Assembly (NCBI GenBank): GCA_902534325.1
Contig: CACAPQ010000006.1
Coordinates: forward strand, 1 to 64,000
Direction: 5' to 3'
DNA length: 64,000 bases
Source of the DNA: Paracoccaceae bacterium
Lineage (GTDB): Bacteria; Pseudomonadota; Alphaproteobacteria; Rhodobacterales; Rhodobacteraceae
Shown: positions 36,832 through 43,943 of the stretch, piece by piece
Layout of the letters: each line of letters starts with the position of its first letter
How positions within the stretch are numbered: the stretch's first letter is position 1
Position numbers and translations under genes: made by a program
The notes under the pieces: model-generated
Database searches by the model: none
Seen by the model: the letters and a program-made list of their open reading frames with translations, nothing else
What the model was told of the DNA's origin: nothing

Positions 36832-37121
36832 TTTTTACTAGCATCTCTAGCAGCATTATCTTCTGCTAAGTAACATGCTGAATTTAGGTAACTTTTTCCA
36901 GATGCTGCTATAAAATTGTTTCCTATGGTACAAATAAAAATACGTCCTTTGTAAGCTACTCCGACCTCTGCTTGGCCCACTGCATCAATAAAAATAGTTG
37001 CCTCAGATTTGCTATAAAGGATTTTACCATTTTCCAAAATTGTAGAAGACATTATTTCTTGCGCAGAGGTGGAAGTATTTAGTCCAATAATTATAGAAAA
37101 GATGAGAAGTAGTTTTTTCAT
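36828..37121 (-). CDS. Hypothetical secreted protein
   Basis: About 97 residues, starting at the ATG that yields a signal peptide (KKLLLIFSIIIGLNTSTSAQ); an upstream in-frame start at 37148 would place nine polar residues before it. The mature part has two cysteines and a short beta-rich pattern (VGVAYKGRIFICTIGNNFI). No family recognised. Its signal peptide resembles that of the downstream Sel1 protein, and the two overlap by four bases. Confidence 0.6.
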   Translation of the reverse strand: MKKLLLIFSIIIGLNTSTSAQEIMSSTILENGKILYSKSEATIFIDAVGQAEVGVAYKGRIFICTIGNNFIAASGKSYLNSACYLAEDNAARDASKK

Positions 37122-37168
37122 TTTATTCTTCTTATTGGTTATTATCAAATTGCAACAAAGCAGTTGAG

Positions 37169-37432
37169 TTATCCGGATATTACATCCATCGTGTAGATTT
37201 TATAAACACAGCCATTGTCTTTGTCCCACTGAATTTCTTCTTCAGTACTAAGGAAAGCACCCATTCCATCCATATTGGTAATCTTTCCTAACCAAATAAA
37301 TTCATTATTTCCAGCATCAGTTAATTTCCATTCAGAACAAAACTCACTGGCACCGCGTGCCATATTATGCTCAACTCTCGACCTTAAGCTTTCAACACCG
37401 TTATCAATCGTTCCATGAATACACATATTCAT
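37169..37432 (-). CDS. Small hypothetical protein
   Basis: An 87-residue protein with no signal peptide. Secondary-structure pattern: helix ESLRSRVEHNMARGASEF, strands WKLTDAGNNEFIWLGKI, helix GMGAFLSTEEEIQWDKDNG, final strand. This suggests a ferredoxin-like dimeric alpha/beta barrel like those encoded nearby (34417, 38179, 39324). The fold assignment is by eye and weak. It sits just upstream of the three secreted-protein genes on the same strand. Confidence 0.5.
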   Translation of the reverse strand: MNMCIHGTIDNGVESLRSRVEHNMARGASEFCSEWKLTDAGNNEFIWLGKITNMDGMGAFLSTEEEIQWDKDNGCVYKIYTMDVISG

Positions 37433-37640
37433 CTTAGGATTATCCTTTTCAAATTAATATTATTACTTAACCTATCATAGTGTTGTTAAGGACCAATCAA
37501 ATAATAAATGTCGCATCGTCAGTTATCTATCGGTATTCGTTTTTCAAAAATTCTAGGCCACACCCAAACGTAAAAAATCTACTACTATTTGTATGTTTAG
37601 TAATGAATTTTTTCAGGTTTCAAATCTTATCTTAACTCAT

Positions 37641-37988
37641 TTAATCGAGTTGCATTGTTATTATTTTCAAGAAATATCCGTATAGCGGCGCGAGAAGTGC
37701 CACGGCTAATGCAGGCATTATCTTAGAGAAATCCATTTGGGCAGCATAATCTGTTCCAGCTATTAGAGTAATGCCCACCAGTAAGCCTAACCATCCACCA
37801 CGAACACATCCGTCTCCAAAGCGTGTAACTGTATTGTCTCCATCCTTTGTTCCGAAAGCATGCCCAATACCAACGCCAATGACAAAAATAAATGATAGCA
37901 AGTCTACAGCTCGGTCAAGACCTCCTCCCATTGTAATACCACCACCAACTACTAGCAGGATGATTAGTGCGCCTAGATATCTATTCAT
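37641..37988 (-). CDS. Small integral membrane protein
   Basis: A 115-residue protein with four predicted membrane segments: LGALIILLVVGGGITMG, LLSFIFVIGVGIGHAFG, LGLLVGITLIAGTDYAA and ALAVALLAPLYGYFLKI. A cytoplasmic-type acidic loop with KDGDNTV separates the second and third. It matches a general DUF of small four-span membrane proteins; no function recognised. The 207-base gap to its left holds nothing I can identify. Confidence 0.55.
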   Translation of the reverse strand: MNRYLGALIILLVVGGGITMGGGLDRAVDLLSFIFVIGVGIGHAFGTKDGDNTVTRFGDGCVRGGWLGLLVGITLIAGTDYAAQMDFSKIMPALAVALLAPLYGYFLKIITMQLD

Positions 37989-38178
37989 GTTACTTCCTTT
38001 TTTAGCTTTTAATATTAAATTTAATCTATGTCTTTTGGGCTTACTGCTTTAAACCTTAACCTAGCAACATACTGATGTTTTGTTAAGCCGCAGCTTGATC
38101 ATTAATATTATTATTGACGTAAAGTTTTCTTATGCGTTCACTAAGAGAAGTTAATCAAAATTTTCAAGAGGGATCATA

Positions 38179-38505
38179 ATGGCTGTTTATTTAATTGCAG
38201 AAATCAAAGTTACGGATGATACGTGGGTTCCAGATTATGCTGCGAATGTTCATCTACTTGTTGAAAAGCACGGTGGGAAGTACTTGTCTAGAAGTGCCAA
38301 TATAAAAGTTTTGGAAGGAGAGGATAGAGGTAATACATTTATCGCCATCCTACAGTTTCCCGATGCAGCTTCTGTAGAGGCATTTGTAACAGATCCAGAT
38401 TATGCTCCGCACGGCAAAGCGAGACAAGCAGGTGCTATAAATAGCTTTCAGTTAATCGACGATACTGATGCGGCTGGTACAATACCGTATTTAACGGCCG
38501 GTTAA
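38179..38505 (+). CDS. DUF1330 family protein
   Basis: A 108-residue protein with the DUF1330 pattern of a dimeric alpha/beta barrel: N-terminal AVYLIAEIKVTD, the central HGGKYLSRSANIKVLEG, and FPDAASVEAFVTDPDYAPHG, followed by the conserved RQAGAINSF region. Family function is unknown. The start is preceded by AAGAGGGAT, a reasonable ribosome-binding site. It reads in the opposite direction to the neighbouring minus-strand small genes. Confidence 0.82.
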   Translation: MAVYLIAEIKVTDDTWVPDYAANVHLLVEKHGGKYLSRSANIKVLEGEDRGNTFIAILQFPDAASVEAFVTDPDYAPHGKARQAGAINSFQLIDDTDAAGTIPYLTAG

Positions 38506-38530
38506 CTGTTCGTTATAAAATTTTAAGCTG

Positions 38531-38555
38531 CTAGCCTAGTATCTCCATAGGCTAG
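38531..38555 (+). terminator. Hairpin after the DUF1330 gene
   Basis: CTAGCCTA and TAGGCTAG form a perfect 8-bp stem with a nine-base loop, 25 bases after the stop codon. The following T-tract is weak, so termination is only probable. Confidence 0.45.
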
Positions 38556-38935
38556 TTGCATTCAATTTGCAGTTTATCGAGTTTAGAATAAGTCAGATGT
38601 AGTAGGCTCTTTTGTTGTTATAGTAGCACTTCGACGAAGCTTCTCCTGATTTTACCACCCAGGTGGCAAAAGAATTCCATACACTTTTCATTGTTCAACT
38701 CCTATTAGATCAGCCTATATTCATAAAACTATTTAAGTGAACCGAGTAGACATAAGTTTGCATTACTGCCATGCATTTAACGAAGGGCTAATGTATTTTA
38801 ATTTATAAACTTTTCGCTAAAAAAGCGTCACTATTTGGATGAGTTAGTGCTATTGGGTTGTCTTTAACACTATTTTAAACAATAGGGTAATAATCAGCTT
38901 GAAAAAGAGTAAGTAAATTAAAAAAGGCCTTATCC
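38556..38935. other. Intergenic region without recognised gene
   Basis: About 380 bases, AT-rich, with stops in all frames. Small palindromes are present (GAAGCTTC near 38637 and CCACCCAGGTGG near 38658) but nothing resembling an RNA gene or mobile element. The right end carries an AAGG ribosome-binding sequence for the secreted protein at 38936. Confidence 0.4.
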
Positions 38936-39265
38936 ATGAAAAAAATTCTCACTTCGTTTCTTCTTTATTTGAATTTCTCTTCTGGTGCTTATGCTAATTC
39001 TGCAGTTTTAGGTTTGGGGTTAGATAGTTGTGCAAAAGTAATTGAAAATGTGGAGAAAAACGATAATCTTGGTGCTGCATTTAAAACAGCTTATACATCA
39101 TATATCATGGGTTTCTTCAGCGGTGTTAATGTAGTTTATGAAGATGACACAGGACTGGACGGATTGGAGAGCCTGTATTCAGAAGTTTTAGCAAATTGTA
39201 AGGCTGCTACCGACGCTAGCTTTATTGCAGCAATAATAAATCTTTATGCGGAACTAAAAAAGTAA
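38936..39265 (+). CDS. Small secreted protein
   Basis: A 109-residue protein with a signal peptide (KILTSFLLYLNFSSGAYA). The mature helical domain has two cysteines (LGLDSCAKV and VLANCKAA) likely to form a disulfide. The pattern, GL.SC..V, YIMGFFSGVN and a second cysteine before the C-terminal helix, recalls small periplasmic helical proteins of the Rap1a/Tai or HdeA-like type. I cannot assign it. Expressed from its own leader. Confidence 0.6.
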   Translation: MKKILTSFLLYLNFSSGAYANSAVLGLGLDSCAKVIENVEKNDNLGAAFKTAYTSYIMGFFSGVNVVYEDDTGLDGLESLYSEVLANCKAATDASFIAAIINLYAELKK

Positions 39266-39323
39266 GATTTAATTATTTTTTTCAAAACGTGGGGTTATTC
39301 ATCATTTTTTTGGTTAACCTTTT

Positions 39324-39608
39324 TTAATTGTATGAAGCTAAAACTAGCCCAGAGCAGGCGTCCGTTCTGCTTTCGCCAAAGAATTCTAACATATGGTCAA
39401 TGCTGTCCAACCATTCGATGCCGGATATCTCATCATCGCCTGTTTTATCTATTTCATCATACTCCATAATGCTTAGATATTCATCATTTCCTATTGATAC
39501 TAAGCGCATCAAAATTGAGTTCGAATAATTATAGGCATTTATTGCCTTGATAAATTCATCCTCAAACCCTGATTTTAGTTTGTATTTCACCACAGTCATA
39601 ATGTTCAT
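39324..39608 (-). CDS. Small protein, possible ABM-type dimeric alpha/beta barrel
   Basis: A 94-residue protein. The N-terminal strand and helix (MTVVKYKLKSGFEDEFIKAI) resemble the antibiotic-biosynthesis-monooxygenase fold, then strands LMRLVSIGNDEYLSIMEY with an acidic insertion, and a last helix IDHMLEFFG. No catalytic call is possible. Preceded on its strand by the good ribosome-binding sequence GGAGGGAA. Confidence 0.55.
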   Translation of the reverse strand: MNIMTVVKYKLKSGFEDEFIKAINAYNYSNSILMRLVSIGNDEYLSIMEYDEIDKTGDDEISGIEWLDSIDHMLEFFGESRTDACSGLVLASYN

Positions 39609-39760
39609 TAGTTCCCTCCAATTGTAATTAGAATATTATTTTATGAGAATTTTTTGGCGGGCTAAACAATTAAAATCGTGTTTAATTTGACAGAACACGC
39701 CAATATTTAGTAATATGTAACAAAATAATAAAAATATTTTGAGTTTATTGAGCAAAAAGT

Positions 39761-40570
39761 TTGAACATGATTAACTATAATGATGCGTTTAACAGTGCAA
39801 AGTTAATTCCTGGAGCTCACCGTTATTTGCCGGGTTGGAAAACGAAATCCAAGGCATTTAGGGCAATGATGAGTGAGCAAAGCAAGTCACAAATCGACTT
39901 CGTTTATGACGAAGAAACCAATCTGTCGATGGATGTGTTTAGTCCTGGACCCTATGTTGAAGCAACAGTTATTTTTTTATATGGTGGTTTTTGGACAGAT
40001 TACGAAAAATCAATATTTTCTTATCTTGCTATGGGGCCGGTATTGAATAACATGCGCGTAATTATACCGACCCTTCCCAAGTGTCCTGACGCAACTATCC
40101 CGGAAATAAATAAATCTTTTAATAAATGCCTTCGGGTAGTTTGTAGAAGGTTTACAGGTGATATTTTGCTAGTTGGGCAGCAAAGTGGAGCCCATGTAAT
40201 CGGTCGGAGCATTATTAAGGGTGAGATGCCAAAAGCGATTTTAGATCGAATTAAACATGTAATGTTAATTTCTCCGATATCAGATTTAAAACCACTGCTC
40301 TATACCGACAAAAAAGATGAATTACACCTCACAGAAGAGGTTGCCAATTCTGAAACATTGTCCAGTCTAGATCCGGCTGAGAAAATGAAAGTAACGATCT
40401 GGGTTGGGTCAGATGAAAGGCCAATATACATAGAACAAGCCCAGGAATTAGCGACTGCGTGGCGTTGCGCCTGGGTTAAATCCAGAAATAGGCACCACTT
40501 GGATATAACTGATGGGCTTGGAAAAAACACCTCACAGCTGATGAATACTCTTATGGCTTATCGTTTTTAA
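39761..40570 (+). CDS. Alpha/beta hydrolase, kynurenine-formamidase-like
   Basis: A 269-residue alpha/beta hydrolase. The oxyanion-hole segment FLYGGFWTDYEKS corresponds to the HGGxW motif of formamidase/esterase families, with histidine replaced by tyrosine. The nucleophile elbow is VGQQSGAHVIG (serine nucleophile), the acid is probably in VGSDERP, and the catalytic histidine in NRHHLDITDGL. No tryptophan-degradation genes are nearby, so the substrate is open. The start follows a long AT-rich leader. Confidence 0.75.
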   Translation: MNMINYNDAFNSAKLIPGAHRYLPGWKTKSKAFRAMMSEQSKSQIDFVYDEETNLSMDVFSPGPYVEATVIFLYGGFWTDYEKSIFSYLAMGPVLNNMRVIIPTLPKCPDATIPEINKSFNKCLRVVCRRFTGDILLVGQQSGAHVIGRSIIKGEMPKAILDRIKHVMLISPISDLKPLLYTDKKDELHLTEEVANSETLSSLDPAEKMKVTIWVGSDERPIYIEQAQELATAWRCAWVKSRNRHHLDITDGLGKNTSQLMNTLMAYRF

Positions 40571-40645
40571 TGATTATTTTTAATATTTTTTAGGTAAATT
40601 TACTGATATCATTCTCCTACATTTAAAACTCAGTAGGTTGAAATA

Positions 40646-43600
40646 TTGAAAATGATTGCTGAAAAAAGTAAGGGCAAAGCCAATTTTATTCATATTTCGC
40701 CCTTGGCTCTTGTCACTTTATCGGCATGTAAGTTTGGTCAAAATAATAGCGACCCTGCCAGCTCATCAGTTACTGGTCATATTATTAAAGGTCCACTTAA
40801 CAACGCATTAGTATTTTTAGATCTCAATGGTGATAAGGTTTTAGATGATAACGAACAATTTATAAGAACTGACGCTACTGGTGGGTTTACAATAAATACC
40901 ACGGCTACAAATTATGTGATAGTGGCACTCACCGATGACAGCACAGTAGATGCCTCTTCCGGGGCTGTGCTTTCTGGTGTAACTTTGACTGCCCCAAAAG
41001 GTGCTGAGGTTGTTACTCCCACAACCACCTTGATGCAAGAAGGCGGGCTGACAGCAGAAGAGGTCGCGGAAGTTCTGCAATTACCAGATGGTGTAGATCC
41101 TTTAACATTTAACCCTTTCGAAACTGTTGATGCAGCTAAGGCGCTTGAAGTTGAAAAAGTTAGTCAACAAATCATGACGGCTGTAAGCTCTTTTGCCTCG
41201 GCTGCAGAGGGGGCTGGTGCCGAAGCTTCTGATGCTTTTAAAACTGCACTTTCTTCGGTGGTTAATGTCGTAAAGGATAAGGCGGCGAAAATTAATGATC
41301 CAAATGCTGTGGTTGGAGATAAGAAGCTAGATTTTACAAAAGCTTCTGATTTAGCTCTTATTAAAAATGAAGTCACAACAAAAGCCACAAAGTTAACAGG
41401 TATTGATGTGGCAACGATAAATGCACTGGTGAACGACACAACGGACGCTATTAAGAATGTGACCGATAAGATCTCAACAGTGACAGATTTAAAGTCAGAT
41501 GCCACTAAGAATATCTTCTCAACAACACAGGTTCTAAGAGATCAAGTTAAGGATGCCGCGGTTGCTAAAAAAGCCGGCGAAGTAGCAAATATTGCTTTTA
41601 AAAGCAGAGCAGAGGTGGATACCCAAGCTACAAATAAAGCTCCGCAGGATATTAATCTCACAGGTGGAGGAACAATTAGCCAGAGCGCTAGTTCTCTTGA
41701 TATTGGCATTGTAAGCACTGTTGATGTTGATCAGTCTTCTGGAGCAGCCTTCAAATACACATTGGTGGGTAAAGACGCGGCCTTGTTCACGCTTAATGAA
41801 AGTACAGGCGTACTTTCCTTAAAAGCAAAGCCAGATTATGCTAAGAAGCCTTATTATGACGTGACGATTGTTTCTAAGGATACAGGCGGTAAAAAATATG
41901 CAGAAACATTCAAAATAAGCGTTTTAAAAGATAACCTTAAAGATGTTACTTCAAGTAATAATGAGCTCAAGTCAGACCCTTCCAATAGTACTAGTAGCAG
42001 TGAAAGCGGAAGTGGTCCGAAATCTGGTGAGGTTTATGAAACCACTCACCCTCGAAACCCTAGCTTTTTGATTGTTGACAGCGCCACTAGCGGCAAGTTT
42101 GACGTTATCCCTGTTAAGATTAAGAGTGGCGGTAGCGGTTATGAATTTGAGGCTTCTAGGACACCAGAAGTTGCATATGGTGTGGCTGCAGACGAGCTAT
42201 TTCTTAGTATTGGAAGGGATCCAACCAAGAAGGCTGATGCCAGCAACAGTGATGTATCGACGGCAGTGACAGCAGCAAAAACTGCAAAATTAATAGGCTC
42301 CATAAGCGTTTTCAGAGAAATGTGGGATGCGTTTACCTTTAATTCTACCAATAATGGCCTGACATTGGTGGATAAAAAAGATAGTGATATCTTCAACGTC
42401 AGTGCTCCTTTTTTAAATATGCCACCGGGATTTTCAATTTTTGAAATTGTTTCATCAGGATCCAGCACAAATAAGGTTGCACATGTAACGGCTAAAACAG
42501 ACGGCAATTCATTAACTTTATCTAATGTATACACCGAGGCAGCCGGCCTCCAGTTTCCTTTTGGTTTTCCTCATGGTATTTTGATGAACAATTATTTCGC
42601 GCCACCAAAAGAGGTTAATTTAATAGAGGTTCGGTTAAGGGAAAGTTATGCAAAAGGAGACAGCTATTTTCCAGACCATCATTGGTTAACACTTGAGTTC
42701 TTAGACTCTTCAGGCGGAATTGTAGCTACAAGCGGTATAATCTTGGGAAGTCAATCTTACAAGTTTGCTGAGAAGGGACGCATTTTAAACCACAGCTTAA
42801 GCTCTATAAAAAGTTTATCGAATTTGTCTACAAGCCAAACAAAGGAAGCAAAGGATGCTTTTTTTGACGTCTTCGAGAATATTGTTTTTGATGATAGTAA
42901 AGGTCCAGTATTTACTGACTTCTCTGTAAAAACTGCTAAGCCGTCTTTAGGCGAAAAGATAACGATAGAATTCAAGGCAACAGATGACACTCATGTAGGT
43001 TATTTTAACGCGATTTTTTCTTCAGTTGATGATCCAAATAAAAAAATAAAAATAAAAGCACAAAATAAAGCAAATACCGAGAAACTCTCAGATCATTTTG
43101 ATTTCTCGCTGAATTCCAACAATTTTTATGAGGTGAGTGTTCCTCTACTTATTGACGGAGAGCTTAAGGGCGGAAATTATAAATTGGATACTTTCAGCGC
43201 TTCCGATGCAAAAACAACAAAAAATCCAAATATTAATAATGAATCAAATTATGGCCCTAACGTTATAAGTTCTGATAATGAGAAATTTTTTAAAGATTTA
43301 TCGAACACCGATCTTTTAGTAACAATACCAGTTTTAGAGAATAACCCTGGTTTGCCTGTGATTAATGAACAAGAATCTAATGCTACTTTGGAAAAGGCTA
43401 ATTCAATTTTACCTGATAAATTAGTTACGGGAACCGTTTTTCCCAACGGTGAAGACTGGTTTAAATTTGATTTGACAGCATCTGGAACAATTGTGGCGCA
43501 AATGGATATGGGAAGCCGGTCAGCCGACCTTAAACTGTATGGCCCAGATAAAAAGGAGATTATCAGCAAAGAAGTTGTGAAAAGCGGAATGATCCATCAT

Positions 43601-43690
43601 ACCGCATCGGATGTAGGTGAGTACTATTTATTAGTGACAGATGGAAACATTAATAATTCAGCCTATGAGTTAGTTTTGGACATTGTTTAA
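40646..43690 (+). CDS. Large surface lipoprotein with cadherin-like and PPC domains (paralog 1)
   Basis: A 1014-residue protein. A TTG start with AGG at proper spacing, or the ATG two codons later, gives an N-terminus ending in the lipobox TLSAC, so it is probably a lipoprotein. Domains: a carboxypeptidase-regulatory-like beta domain with a calcium-type DLNGDKVLDDNE loop (about 40-110); a long alpha-helical coiled region (120-310); a cadherin-like repeat (about 325-435); then a large region of unknown fold. A C-terminal bacterial pre-peptidase (PPC) beta-domain (about 915-1014) has NGEDWFKFDLTASG and GEYYLLVTDG. Function unknown; adhesion or matrix role is inferred. The first 150 residues are almost identical to the next paralog. 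Confidence 0.8.
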   Translation: MKMIAEKSKGKANFIHISPLALVTLSACKFGQNNSDPASSSVTGHIIKGPLNNALVFLDLNGDKVLDDNEQFIRTDATGGFTINTTATNYVIVALTDDSTVDASSGAVLSGVTLTAPKGAEVVTPTTTLMQEGGLTAEEVAEVLQLPDGVDPLTFNPFETVDAAKALEVEKVSQQIMTAVSSFASAAEGAGAEASDAFKTALSSVVNVVKDKAAKINDPNAVVGDKKLDFTKASDLALIKNEVTTKATKLTGIDVATINALVNDTTDAIKNVTDKISTVTDLKSDATKNIFSTTQVLRDQVKDAAVAKKAGEVANIAFKSRAEVDTQATNKAPQDINLTGGGTISQSASSLDIGIVSTVDVDQSSGAAFKYTLVGKDAALFTLNESTGVLSLKAKPDYAKKPYYDVTIVSKDTGGKKYAETFKISVLKDNLKDVTSSNNELKSDPSNSTSSSESGSGPKSGEVYETTHPRNPSFLIVDSATSGKFDVIPVKIKSGGSGYEFEASRTPEVAYGVAADELFLSIGRDPTKKADASNSDVSTAVTAAKTAKLIGSISVFREMWDAFTFNSTNNGLTLVDKKDSDIFNVSAPFLNMPPGFSIFEIVSSGSSTNKVAHVTAKTDGNSLTLSNVYTEAAGLQFPFGFPHGILMNNYFAPPKEVNLIEVRLRESYAKGDSYFPDHHWLTLEFLDSSGGIVATSGIILGSQSYKFAEKGRILNHSLSSIKSLSNLSTSQTKEAKDAFFDVFENIVFDDSKGPVFTDFSVKTAKPSLGEKITIEFKATDDTHVGYFNAIFSSVDDPNKKIKIKAQNKANTEKLSDHFDFSLNSNNFYEVSVPLLIDGELKGGNYKLDTFSASDAKTTKNPNINNESNYGPNVISSDNEKFFKDLSNTDLLVTIPVLENNPGLPVINEQESNATLEKANSILPDKLVTGTVFPNGEDWFKFDLTASGTIVAQMDMGSRSADLKLYGPDKKEIISKEVVKSGMIHHTASDVGEYYLLVTDGNINNSAYELVLDIV
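41008..41122 (+). repeat. 115-bp exact direct repeat (copy 1)
   Basis: This stretch, from GGTTGTTACTCCC to CCCTTTCGAA, is identical to 44300-44414 in the next gene. It lies within about 460 bp of closely similar sequence (roughly 40760-41220 versus 44060-44515). Identity at synonymous sites implies recent duplication or gene conversion between the two lipoprotein genes. Confidence 0.85.
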
Positions 43691-43804
43691 GTATAAAATT
43701 CAAGCATAATTTTTTAAATTAAATAAAGCTTTTCCTAAACAAATTCTATCCCTGCCGTTATCATCAGTAAGACATATCCAATATAGTCTTAACTTCGCAA
43801 ATTG

Positions 43805-43836
43805 GGGGCAGAACTTACAGGTTCTGTCCCTTTTTT
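43805..43836 (+). terminator. Intrinsic terminator after lipoprotein paralog 1
   Basis: GGGGCAGAAC and GTTCTGTCCC form a 10-bp stem (one G-U pair) with a TTACAG loop, followed by six T. A textbook rho-independent terminator, 115 bases after the stop codon; it separates the two paralogous genes into different transcription units. Confidence 0.9.
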
Positions 43837-43943
43837 AAAGCTATTAAAATGGAACTCGAAAATTCTTATGAAAATTTGACAGAAAGTTCATCAGTATATA
43901 AAATTGTTGGCAAATAGTTAAAATCTCGAATGGGGGTTCGATT

